DNA of 64,000 nucleotides from Loripinus fragilis. Its lineage: Eukaryota > Mollusca > Bivalvia > Lucinida > Lucinidae. Shown piece after piece: positions 53,850 through 64,000 of the stretch. Within the stretch, counting starts at the first letter, position 1; each line of letters begins with the position of its first letter. Both the position numbers and the translations under genes were made by a program. Under the pieces are notes generated by a model. That model searched no databases. It had not been told where the DNA came from and saw only the letters and a program-made list of their open reading frames with translations. The stretch covers positions 61,449,066-61,513,065 of the forward strand of contig OZ026524.1 in NCBI GenBank assembly GCA_964019695.1, written 5' to 3'.

Positions 53850-56700
53850 ATACCCTAGGGATTAATAAGCATGCTCCGTCCGTTGTAATGAGATGATGAC
53901 AACGGGCGGAGCATGTATCATACCCTAGGGATTAATAACCATGCTCTGTTCATAGTCATGAGATGATGACAACTGACGGAGCTTGTTTCATACCTTAAGG
54001 GGGAAACAACATGTTTTGACCTTTGTCATGAGATGATGACAACAAACGGAGCATCTTTGATACCTAAGGATTAATAACCTTGCTCTGTCCGTTGTCATAA
54101 GACGATGACAACTGTCAGAGCATGTTTCATACATGAATGATATATTCCCATACGCTGACCTTTGTCATAAAACGAACACAACGGACGGAGCATGATTCAT
54201 GCCCAAGGGATATATTACCATGCTCTATCCGTTGTTATGATGCGATGACAACTGACAATTGACGGAGCATGTTTCATACATGAATGATATATTACCATGC
54301 TCTGACCGTTGTCATGAGACGATGACAACTGACGGAGCATGAATCGTTCCTTAGAGATATACTACCATGCTCTGACTGTTGTCATGAGACGATCACAACT
54401 GACAGAGCATGTTTCATACATTAATGATTTATTACATGCTCTGACCGTTTTCATGAGACGGAGACAAATGACGGAGCACGATTCATACCTTAGAGATATA
54501 TAACCATTCTCTGACCGTTGTCTTGAGACTATGACAACTGACGGAGCATGTTTTATACCTAAGGGATGTATAACCATGCTCTGTCCGTTGTCATAAGACG
54601 AAGACAACTGTCGGGCCATGTTTCATAGATGTATGATATACTGTCATGCTTTGACTAATGTCATGAGACTATGACAACTGACAGAGCATGATTCATACCT
54701 TAGAAATGAATTTCCATGCTCTGACCATTGTCATGAGACGATGACAACTGGCGGAGCATTTTCCCTGAGGTATAAAACCTGCTCTGTCAGTTTTCATATT
54801 CTCATGGCAATAGTCAGAGCATGGTTATTCAAACCTTAGGTATGATTCATGCTCCGTCAGTTGTCATTGACTCATGACAATGGTCACAACATGGTAAAAT
54901 ATCATTCATGTATGAAACAGGCTCCGTCAGTTGTCATCGCCCCATGACAACGGACAGAGCATGGTAAAAATCCCTAAGTTATGCAACATGCTCCGTCAGG
55001 TGTCATTGTCTCATGACAACGGTCAGAATATGATACTACCCACTCAAGTATGAGTCATGCTCTGTCAGTTGCAACGGTCAGAGCATGGTTATTCATCCCT
55101 ACTGTATGAAACATGCTCTGTCAGTTATCATCATCTCATGACAACGGTCAGAGCAGGGTAATATATCCTAAGGTATGAATCAGGCTGCGTCAGTTGTCAT
55201 TGGCTAATGACAACGGTCAGAGCATGGTTATATACCATTCATATATGGAACATGCTCCGTCAGTTGTCTTCGCCTCGTGACAAAGTACAGAGCATGGTTA
55301 TACATCCCTAAGGTATGAATTCTGCTCTGTCAATTGTCATTGTATCATGACAATGGTCAGAGCATGGTTATTCATCCCTAAGTATTAAAACAAACACTGT
55401 CAGTTGTCATCGTCTCATGACAACGGTTAGAGCATGGTGAAATATCCCTAAGGTATGAATCATGCAGCTGTTATCGTCTCATCTCATGACAAGGGTCAGA
55501 GCATGGTAATATATAATTCATCTATTGTATATGTTTGAAACACGCTTCGTCAGTTGCTATCGTCTAATGACAACGGACAGAGCATGGTAATTTATCTCTT
55601 AGGTTTGAATTATGCTCCGTCATTTGTCATCGTCTCTGACAACGGTCAGAGCACGGTAATATATCTCTAAGGTATCAATCATGCTCCTTCGTTTGTCATC
55701 GTCTCATGACAAGGGTCAGAGCATGGTAATAAATCCCTAGGTATGAAACATGCTCCGTCAGTTGTCATCATCTCATGACAACTGTCAGAGTATGATGATA
55801 CCCCCACAAGTATAAGTCATGCTCTGTTAGTTGCTATCATCTCATGACAACGGTCAGAGCATGGTTATTCGTCCCTAAAGTATAAAACAAGCTCCGTCAG
55901 TTTTCATCGTCCATGACAACGGTCAGAGCATGGTTATTCATCCCTAAGTTATGAAACATGCTCCATCAGTTGTCATCGTCTCATGGCAACTTCAGAGCAT
56001 GGTAGTATATCCCTAAGGTATGAATCATGCTCCGTCATTGCCATCGTCTCAAGCCAATGGACAGAGCATGGTTATTCATTCCTTAGGTATACAACATGCT
56101 CCGTCAGTTGTCATCGTCCCATGACAACAGACGTAGCATGGTTATTCATGCCTTAGGTATACAACATGCTCCGTCATTTGTCATTGTTCCATGACAACAG
56201 TCAGAGCATGGTGATACCCCTCACGTATGAAACACGCTCCTTCAGTTGCCATCGTCTCATGACAACGGTCAGAGCATGGTAATGTATTCCTCGGGTAAGA
56301 AACATGCTCCGTCAGTTGTCATCGTCCCAAGACAACGGACAGAGCCTGGTTATATATCCCTGAAGTAAGAAACATGCTCCATTAGTTGTCATCGTCTCGA
56401 GACAACGGACAGAGCATGGTTATCAATCCTTACGGTATCAAAGATGCTCCGTTTGCTGTCATCATCTCATGACAAAGGTCAGAACATGTTGATACCCCCT
56501 TAAGGTATGAAACATGCTCCGTCAGTTATCATCATCTCATGACTATGAACAGAGCATAGTTATTAATCCCTAGGGTATGAAAAATGCTCCGCCCGTTGTC
56601 ACCATGATCTCATGACAACGGGCGGAGCATGTTTATTAACCCCTAGGGTATGAAACATGCTCCGTCAGTTGGCTCAGTGCTGACCATCTCATGACAATGA
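53850..56700. repeat. Central array of ~70-75 bp hairpin units
   Basis: About 39 imperfect units. Each unit contains GCTCTGACCGTTGTCAT and its partner ATGACAACTGACGGAGC, so every unit is itself a hairpin with a ~20-bp stem, joined by linkers such as 'gtttcatacctaagggatat'. Linker direction is one way up to about 54770 and reversed beyond it, giving roughly 12 and 26 units in the two halves. The half lengths therefore differ while the outer arms match. Confidence 0.9.
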
Positions 56701-57321
56701 TATGATTAGAACATATTGATAGGTTAATGCCCATGTATTTGCTTTCTTTCTATTACGGGCATTTGGACATGTTTGCAGGCTAGCCTTGTATGCTATAAGA
56801 ATGTCTCACATACTTAAAGAAACTAGTGCTTGTGTTTGTCATCTTCATAAAAATAAATAGTAAGTACGATAATACATTTACAACTGCGTAGGCTGATCTG
56901 AGTCTAAGTGGACGATTAGGGGTTTGGGGCAATTTTAAATTGTAGGAAATAATGTGCGACCATTTACATTAAACATCAATCCCCAATATAAGATCTCTTC
57001 ATGGCCTATAAATTTTTTAAAAGATGTATCTTGTTAAGCTTTCTAAATAGACATGTTTTTTTTTTTTGTTTTTTTTTTGGGGGGGGGGGGGGGGGGGCTG
57101 CTGTCTATTTATAACGTCTATTTATAACACCATGGGGGACAGATATTATAACGCTCGTCCCAAAGATCAAATCTGCACGGCCATTTTGAACACAGTCTGT
57201 CTGGCGCTTTACACAAGTGTATGATATAGTAAATTAAAGCGTCTATCACGTTTATTCAAAATTCAGAATTCAGAATTCGGAATTCAGAATTCGGAATTCG
57301 GAATTCAGAATTCGGAATTCA

Positions 57322-57355
<34 letters not shown>

Positions 57356-57976
57356 AGAATTCAGAATTGTGAATTATTATTGACATTCAAAAGTTACCTC
57401 CAATGGTATAAAGGCCCTATCTTACAGTGTAACTCATGTACATTATAACCCTTACTGCACAGATTACTATTCTAGACTAGGGTGCACTAGTAACCAATAA
57501 TAATCCATGCGTGCCTCCTACTCTAGGAAGAACCCCTACTCTACAGAGTATCTCAACCCCCATGGAGTATCTACAGAGAACATCCGCTCTACAGGTAACA
57601 CATATTCCCCATAGCGTTCTGTGTCGGGTAGGGAGTACCCGCTAGAAGAAAAGTGCCTACTTGCGCAGGAGGTACTCTATGGATTATGCGTTATTCTATG
57701 TGCAAAAGGGAGTATCCCGAACTCCACACATGAACTTCTACTTCACAAAATACCCCCTTTTCTACTGAATAAACCCTTAAGTACAATCCTCTGGAGGGTA
57801 GGGTATACTCACTCTGTCTGGTGTTTTACACAAGTGTATGATATAGTAAATGAAAGCGTCTATCAAGTTTATTCAAAATTCAGAATTCAGAATTCAGAAT
57901 TCAGAATTTGGAATTCAGAATTCAGAATTGTAAATTGTCACTGAAATGAAAAAGTGAGCCATTTGGGCCATCGTAT
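56690..57976 (-). repeat. Right outer arm of the foldback element
   Basis: Reverse complement of about 52561-53860, with scattered substitutions and indels (roughly 5% by eye). A long T-run plus G-run at 57056-57098 replaces the 'cagccccccaaaaaccc' of the left arm. Confidence 0.85.
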
Positions 57977-58027
57977 ATTCCAGCTGTTGATCCGCTGCTG
58001 AACACAATGACATTTTAGCGTGGCGTG
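57977..58027 (+). repeat. Right part of the split ~170-bp repeat
   Basis: 'attccagctgttgatccgct' and 'gctgaacacaatgaca' match 63756-63807. Confidence 0.8.
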
Positions 58028-58827
58028 ATTTTATATACATGCATGGCAGATGATATTGGGAAACTGAAGATTGAAACTAAATAAAGTGAACCGAAGTATT
58101 CGACCATTGTTTCGTCGCCATTCGCAAGCTGTAGAAATGCTACAAGAATCGGACAGCAAAATCTACCAGAGAGGCAAGCTGAATTAGGTCGCATTCAAGT
58201 TTTGAAGGCTGTTTTTGACATGATGTATCTAATCCTGTGGCCACTGATTTGCGGGGCAACCGCGTCAAGTTCCCTTCAGCTCTTTACACCCTCCAGTTCC
58301 GGCATGGGCATATCGATGTATTCGTTTCTACAGTACCTGCCATATGACCAGACAGAGGCAGACGAATATTCACATAGATCTATGTAGCTTCATCGGATAT
58401 GAAAGATAAGTATCATGACTATTCGGTTGCTCTAATTTGGCAGTACACACGATAGATTACATAGATAGCTCAGGTGTTACACGTATCAGGGCAGATGATT
58501 TCTATGTCAATATTTGTAGGAGTTATGCCTCAATTTATTGCCATATATTTAAATATTAATATATTTTTGAAGGCATAAACATGGAAATGTTACATAGAGT
58601 TATCCGTCAACAATTTGGAACAGATGTTCTTGGAAAAACTAGTACTAGTATTAGAACAATGTTGTTCATCTTTTATAATAATATAAAGTTTGGAAAGGAA
58701 GTATGAGAAGCAGAGAATTTCTATGTTAGAAGTGTCTCGAATTTAGATGTCTCAAAATATGAACAGATATTTTATTATCGGTAGTTCTAATAGAATTTGC
58801 AGCAAATATTTGAACAGGTCACTTATA
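58028..58827. other. No convincing gene
   Basis: A 61-codon plus-strand frame at 58202-58387 begins with a hydrophobic stretch (MMYLILWPLICGATASSS) that could pass for a signal peptide, but no splice context or family feature supports it. The rest is AT-rich. Confidence 0.35.
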
Positions 58828-58955
58828 AGAGTGCGTAAATGAAAAATAATTTTCTTATTTCTCAACCAAAACATATGTTATGGGTACTCAAAGGAATCGT
58901 TTTAAGGGGACGGTTCTTTTGAGCACCCAAAACAAAAGGTAAAGCTGGTGGTTAA
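58828..58955. mobile_element. PAL-1 palindromic element
   Basis: 'ttataagagtgcgtaaatga', 'ttatttctcaaccaaaacat' and 'gggtactcaaagga', then 'acggttcttttgagcaccca'. Same layout as 32690-32830. Confidence 0.8.
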
Positions 58956-59119
58956 AAAATAATTAATAAAATGCTATATTTGTTGATATGTAACCAGCCA
59001 TTAAAGCCCCGTATTTCGTGAAAATTTGATGGCTACGTATGGTTTGTTTTTTTCTCAAGAAATCAAAACTATCAAAGGCGAAGCAGGTAGATAATCGTCT
59101 GCTGCGCTTTAGAGTTAAG

Positions 59120-59262
59120 GAGAAGCCGTGGTGTAGTGGATAAACCGCTCACCTTATAAACCAGGGGGTCGATTTCCGGCTTCACCAGTCTGTCGTGTGA
59201 GACTTTAAGCCGTGGCCTCCATATGACCTAAGCTGTTGGTTGGACGTTAAACACAAACAAAA
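59120..59262 (+). mobile_element. tRNA-derived SINE with perfect 14-bp target duplication
   Basis: The head folds as a degenerate tRNA: A-box-like TGGTGTAGTGG (59129-59139) and B-box-like GGTCGATTTCC (about 59167), 30-odd bases apart as in a pol III promoter. The tail reads 'gttggacgttaaacacaaac'. It is bracketed by GCTTTAGAGTTAAG at 59106-59119 and 59263-59276. The identical duplication implies recent insertion. Similar TTAAAC-tailed SINEs are widespread in molluscs; the exact family was not assigned. Confidence 0.88.
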
Positions 59263-59276
59263 GCTTTAGAGTTAAG

Positions 59277-60114
59277 TAGCAAGGTTCACTGAGGTATGCT
59301 AACTACCTGTCCGTTATATAAGGTCAAAATCGGTCCGATGTAAAGTGTATAAATAAACTGTGTGTGGCAGGCCAAAAAATAAGATTTTTTTTTTTGTTTT
59401 ATGCATGAATTTTCGCCCCGACAATTTAGTTGTTTTTGCTTGTTTTATAGCATTTTATGGGAATATCCGACTTCCAATGGATTTCACAATTCAGCAATAC
59501 TGTTTCGCATCTTCCCCATGTATTAAAGTTTGTTAAAAATCAAAAGTTTTCCTGTTTTAGGGTTTCATGTAACTTGAATTAAAATTAAAATGTTTGTTGT
59601 TTAAGCACTCGAAATTTAGAAAATACCGTATTATGTAACATTCATTAATGGTATTCAAAGTCTTAATAAGTCTGCTCTAAGAGGAAACGGTGAAGATACT
59701 TTTATGTCAGTAGTTCTTTGAAATATGCCTATACTTATGATCAGATTGTTTAGTATGAATATTTTGAAGGCGTTTTCGTGGGATTTTGCATAAGTTTTCC
59801 CCCTGACCATTTAGAACATATGGAAATTCATTTGAGCCTTAAGGATTTGAGATAGACTAGCTACTAGTCTGCTTAAAATGTGATCTTAGTAATTAATGCA
59901 AGTGTAAAATTATAATGGTATTATTTTCATGGCTAAATGGCTAAAGTTGCGGCTAGTCTATAAATATAGTGGTCCTCACTTGAGTTGTAGCAACAGCCTA
60001 TAGACTAGCTACAGAGTAGGAATATTATTTTTATATGATAATCAGAATATTATCATTATTTGAATAGTGCTAGGCCTTGGGAATGGCACACTTTCATATA
60101 TCAGTTGTATTTTT
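59277..60114. other. No gene seen
   Basis: AT-rich intergenic sequence, no repeats recognised within the window. Confidence 0.45.
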
Positions 60115-63100
60115 ATTTTAGTTTTGGCGATAGCAAGTCATTAAAATTGCATGGTACATGTAGGCAGACCATGGAATTTTAATGAAAACGAAATAGTAGT
60201 TTTTAAATGAGGAAAACGAATACTTGTTTCAGATGCAATTGAAGTAATCATTTTGCAATACGCAAGCCAATAGAAATAAGTTAAATTGAATCAAATTTAG
60301 ACGACGACTGTAGGCATCTTAAGATAGGATATCCCTTTTTTGATGATACGTGCACATTGAAATCTTTTCTTAGCGCATATTTTGTGATTGTTCATTTTTT
60401 CCTAAAAGTGTGCTGCCAATTCGCTTTGGAATGGTTTTCTTGTTTTCGACAGCCTTTGCTTGGGTGCAGATTTAGGAGTCTGTTCTCATAATAATCGATA
60501 GAAAAAATATATATGCGATAGCAAGTTATTGTAAAATGCTTTTTAAAGGCCATTAGAATATATATGCTAAAGTCAATAAATGCATATTACAGAGATCGAA
60601 ATACATGTATATGATAATAATGATTGCTTTCATCAGAAGTAAAATGTGGTTAATCTGGTTTATTTGGAGAAATATTTTCATGCTTGTATGGTAGGAAGAT
60701 TTCGAGTATAGATTAACACAATTAATATAGTCAATAAACTAATAATGAATCAAGTTAGGATGACTCGAAGTATCCAATAAAAATTACCTTAGTCATGATA
60801 ATATGTATGTTAAAAGCCAATGAATATGACAATACATCTGCAAATGGTAACACGATAATCGTTTTCGTCAATAGTACCACTGGTGTATGGGTGAAAACAA
60901 TTCTAAACTACAAAATGCTTGCACGGTAGATTAAATTTGGAGTATAGATTAATTTTTTAGACAAAATCTGTTTTTAATAACTCGAATTCTGATAGCCTGA
61001 AGTATTTAATTAAAATTTATGTAGCTCATGATATTGAATAATGTTCAGAGCCCATATATCAGTGGTTGATCATTTTGCCATACATATGTTTGCTATTGGT
61101 GCTCAAAAGAACCGTCTCACAGAGAGGGTACTTTGAGTACCAACATGCTATGCTTAAAATAAATGTTAATTTTCGAGTGAATGTTTTATTCCTATTTTTT
61201 TTTTAATATTGTATAGCAATAAGTTGATTGTATCTAGAATAACAGATCTGGCGATAGCAAGCCATTAGAAAATGCTTGTTTGGCAAACCATGAGAATATG
61301 CTGGATCTCAATATATGTATAAATATTACAAAATACCTGAAAATGGTAGTACATATAATTATCATTTCTTCAGTAGGAAAAAATGCAGTAAATCTGATTG
61401 ATTTATGGAAATAACGATCTGAATTTTAAAATGTTTGTTTTATTGATCTTAAAATTAAATTTAGATGTATCTAGTTTTAAAGAAAAAAATTGTTATCAAA
61501 TCTCAAAACCGGATAACTCAAAGTATTTGATTAAGGTATATATTTAGCTCATGAGACTTTGAATTCAGTTCAGAACACATGTTTTAGTGGTTGATGATTT
61601 ATCTATACATATGTAAGCTATGGGTGCTCAAAAGAACCGTCTCATAGAGAGGATATTTTGAATACCAGTATGCTCTACTTAAATGCTAATTTATGAGTGA
61701 ATGTATATTTTTACTTTTATAATATATTATAGCAATAAGCTGACAGTATTTAGAATTACAAGTTGGCGATAGTAAGCCATCAGAATATACTTGGTTGGCA
61801 AACCATGAAAAAATGGGTCGGACTTCAGACTCTATGATGGTTCCGACTTACAGACTTATCTATTGATGAGATGGTAAGGGCCTGATGCTTTGGCTGTTTG
61901 TCGGGCCCACCGGGGTTTACCTGTTGGATTTCTTTTGCTCAGGTATTCAGTTTAATTTACTGTTGAGTCCTTATCCTTGCTTTATCTCCTTGTTATATCT
62001 TGATTTATATGTTTTAGGAGATGATGCATTGATAAGTTAGGGGTCTTTCATGCAAACCAAATATCTATGTGTCTTGATCCACATCTGAATTAAGGGTGAG
62101 GCTGGCGCCGTTAAACCGGTTTAAGCCATCCAGTAAAATATTTTACTGACCGTTCCAAGGTGGTACTTCTTGGGGATCTTTTATGTTTTTGTTCTGTCTT
62201 GTGTTTGCTATGTCTTTGTGCGCGTCTGTTTATATGTGCTTTGTGGTCACCTGCTGGGAAAGGGCTGACCTCTTGGCTCTCTGTGAGTTTGTTACTTTCC
62301 CATTGGTATCCTGGGTCAGGTGTGGTACTTGATTGTATCGATTCCTTATCTTTGCACCCTTACTTACTTTGAACCCAATAAATTGAATTTACAAAATATC
62401 TTAAAATGGTAGCATCTGTCGTTTTTCTTCAGAATAAATATGCAGAAAATATGATTGATTGACGGAAATAGCGATTTGAACTTAGAACTGCTTGTTGTAT
62501 AGATTTTTGGTGTGTATATTACCATTAATGTTTAGAAAGTTTGCTCTCAATGATTCAAATTCAAAAATTCGAAGAATCATGGATATCTATAATCATAACA
62601 CATTGCACTGTGTTCAGAGAGCATATTTCTGTTATTGTTTATTTTTTTTATAAATTGTATGTGTGCTGTGGGTCCACAAAGGAGCTTCTTATCGAGGCGG
62701 TACTTTGGGTACCAACAGCATATGTTTAGGTACAGATGAATGATTATATTAATTCTAGTTTTATGTGGATTTTTATATTAGTTTGGTGAAAACAAGTCAT
62801 TTAAAATTGTTTGGCTGGCAAGCCATGAGAATATGCTGAAAAAATCGGATTGCTTTACGGATATAACGATCAGAACTTCAAAATGCTCGCAGTATAGATT
62901 AATTTTGCTGTTAAATGCTAAAAAGAAAAAAACTGGGTTTCTATGATTCAAATTTGGATAACACTGAGTATCTAATTGAAGTATATCTATATTTATGTTA
63001 CATTGAATGTAGTTCAGAGCGTGTATATTCGTGAATGCATTTTTTCCATATACGTGTGTGCTGTGGGTTCTCAAAGCAACCGTTTCAAAGAGGCAGGACT

Positions 63101-63330
63101 TTGTTCACCACAGCATAGGGTCAGATGCATTTTTTTCTATGTTTATACTGATAGACAATGCTAAATTGATGGATTTGGAAATGTATTTGTAGAGATAGCA
63201 AGCCATTAGAAAATGCTTTTGGCGATAGCAAGCCAATAGAAAATGCTTGGCTGGCAAGTCATGAGAATATGCTGAAAGTATAAAATAGTACAACAGGGTA
63301 TCTGAAAATGATAATTACAATCATTTTCTT
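60115..63330 (+). repeat. Degenerate tandem duplication with PAL-1 in each later unit
   Basis: The string 'ggcgatagcaagccattaga' / 'aaccatgagaatatgct' recurs near 60125, 60515, 61252, 61765, 62786 and 63190. In order with it recur 'ggaaataacgatctgaactt', 'tagtttaatt..aactcatgat' and 'ggtgctcaaaagaaccgtct' (PAL-1-like at about 61078, 61622, 62670 and 63064). Units are about 530 bp; one is enlarged by the R1 insertion at 61966-62372. Divergence is high, so the array is old. No coding frame is maintained. Confidence 0.7.
61966..62372 (+). repeat. Repeat R1, longest copy in the window
   Basis: From 'ttatccttgctttatctcct' to 'gcacccttacttactttga'. It matches 18603-18972 (inverted), 1-178 (inverted, left half) and 9310-9825 (partial). 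It contains 'gtaaaatattttac'. The 70-codon frame at 62160 is part of the repeat. Confidence 0.8.
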
Positions 63331-63637
63331 TTGGGGTAGAACTTAGAAAATCCACTTGGATATTATTTTGTTCTTTTCAGATATTTAACACTGTGATCAG
63401 GGAGATGTGAAGTACATTATCATGGGCTTCGAGGAAACTTGACTATGGAACTTGTCATGGAAGATCTATGAACATTATGAACGAGTTTATGTATCATCAA
63501 GTGTGGGAATGTGATAAGTTTTTGTATTGTGTGTTGATCTTTTCAGTGACCCGTTCTTTGTGTCAAGCGGCGATCCATAAGCTCTCATGCTAAACAAAGT
63601 TTTTGTTGTTTCGTACGAATGCTTTCATGGGTGTCCA

Positions 63638-63807
63638 AGAGAAATAAAATTAATTTCTTTTGAAAGAAGAGAATTAATTATTTTCTCTTGGCCTATATAA
63701 GCATTTGTAGGTAGAACGTGGAGTGATATGGTCTGTTGAATATCGTGATAAACTCATTCTAGCTGTGGATCCGCTGCTGAACACAATGACAATTTGGCGT
63801 GGCGTCA
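63638..63807 (+). repeat. Intact ~170-bp repeat: empty site of the foldback element
   Basis: 'aactcattctagctgtggat' is continuous here (63751-63770), where the other copy carries 5.4 kb between 'cattc' and 'attcc'. The homology ends at 'gcgtggcgt' on the right and at 'gagaaataaaattaa' on the left in both copies. Confidence 0.85.
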
Positions 63808-64000
63808 AAGCATGTTTTGCTTTTGCAGAAATATCAAATTTTTGAACTTTTTAAAACAACAAAATATATCTACCAATTTGGCAAAATTTATAGCTTTTAA
63901 ACTTTATTAACAAAGAATATTAGAGCTTTTAAGTGATAGTTCTATAAAAAATATATTGCGTTTTGTCAAAACTATTAAAGTAACGTCTATTACCATATTA
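63808..64000. other. No gene seen
   Basis: AT-rich tail of the window. Confidence 0.4.

Larger units (their letters stand above)
52561..57976. mobile_element. Foldback (FB-like) transposable element, 5.4 kb
   Basis: Starts CTACGATGGCCCAAATGG and ends CCATTTGGGCCATCGTAT, with the 4-bp duplication ATTC on both sides (52557-52560 and 57977-57980). The arms remain complementary for over 1 kb before entering a central array that continues the symmetry. No transposase or long frame is present, so movement would need enzymes in trans. Structure (long inverted arms made of tandem repeats, little or no unique middle) matches foldback elements known from Drosophila and other eukaryotes. Removal restores the sequence seen at 63638-63807. 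Confidence 0.88.

Noticed and set aside
57621..57944. 107-codon frame in the right foldback arm
   Set aside because: Lies in the degenerate GTACTCTGTAGAG repeat and the GAATTC minisatellite; the mirror region in the left arm does not keep the frame.
59120..59192. Functional tRNA gene
   Set aside because: A and B boxes are present but the cloverleaf is degenerate and the segment continues into a SINE tail with target duplication, so it is a retroposed SINE.

Overview
The window looks like repeat-dominated, AT-rich nuclear DNA from an invertebrate animal, most probably a bivalve mollusc. The reasons are short exons separated by kilobase introns, a tRNA-derived SINE with a perfect target duplication, a BEL/Pao LTR retrotransposon, a Jockey/CR1-like LINE relic, dozens of palindromic MITE-like elements, and cysteine-rich exons of a type common in mollusc secreted proteins. 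The species call is inference. There is no bacterial-style gene organisation.

Layout. Bases 1-9344 form a giant inverted repeat: two arms of about 3.1 kb, almost identical, around a 3.2 kb spacer packed with TTCTAGAA palindromes. Bases 11243-15162 hold an internally deleted BEL/Pao element with short LTRs, a 5-bp target duplication, and two younger elements nested in it (one in gag, one in the 3' LTR). Bases 16250-23545 hold several minisatellites and an inverted pair of one repeat family, only one of which carries an expanded 21-bp array. Bases 23.7-37.3 kb carry, on the minus strand, the best host gene candidate: a five-exon gene for a small secreted protein with Ly6/uPAR-like (three-finger type) cysteine spacing. 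Its introns are crowded with MITEs. Bases 38-45.6 kb are MITEs plus a broken LINE. At 45.7-47.3 kb three phase-compatible minus-strand exons suggest a second, unrecognised gene. Bases 48-51.5 kb are nested palindromic elements, followed by a LINE 3' end.

Bases 52561-57976 form a 5.4 kb foldback element. Its ends are long inverted arms, and its core is an array of roughly 70-75 bp units that are themselves hairpins and switch orientation in the middle. It sits in a ~170 bp repeat whose uninterrupted paralogue lies at 63638-63807, giving a natural empty site and a 4-bp target duplication. Bases 60.1-63.3 kb are a degenerate tandem duplication with a palindromic repeat embedded in each unit.

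Working together: little here is a pathway. The biology is mostly transposon layering and palindrome formation around one or two host genes. The most testable functional idea is that two inverted copies of a mariner-type MITE, each within 35 bp of a splice donor of the Ly6-like gene, flank exons 2-3 and could pair in the pre-mRNA. All coordinates and similarities are by eye. No database search was possible.
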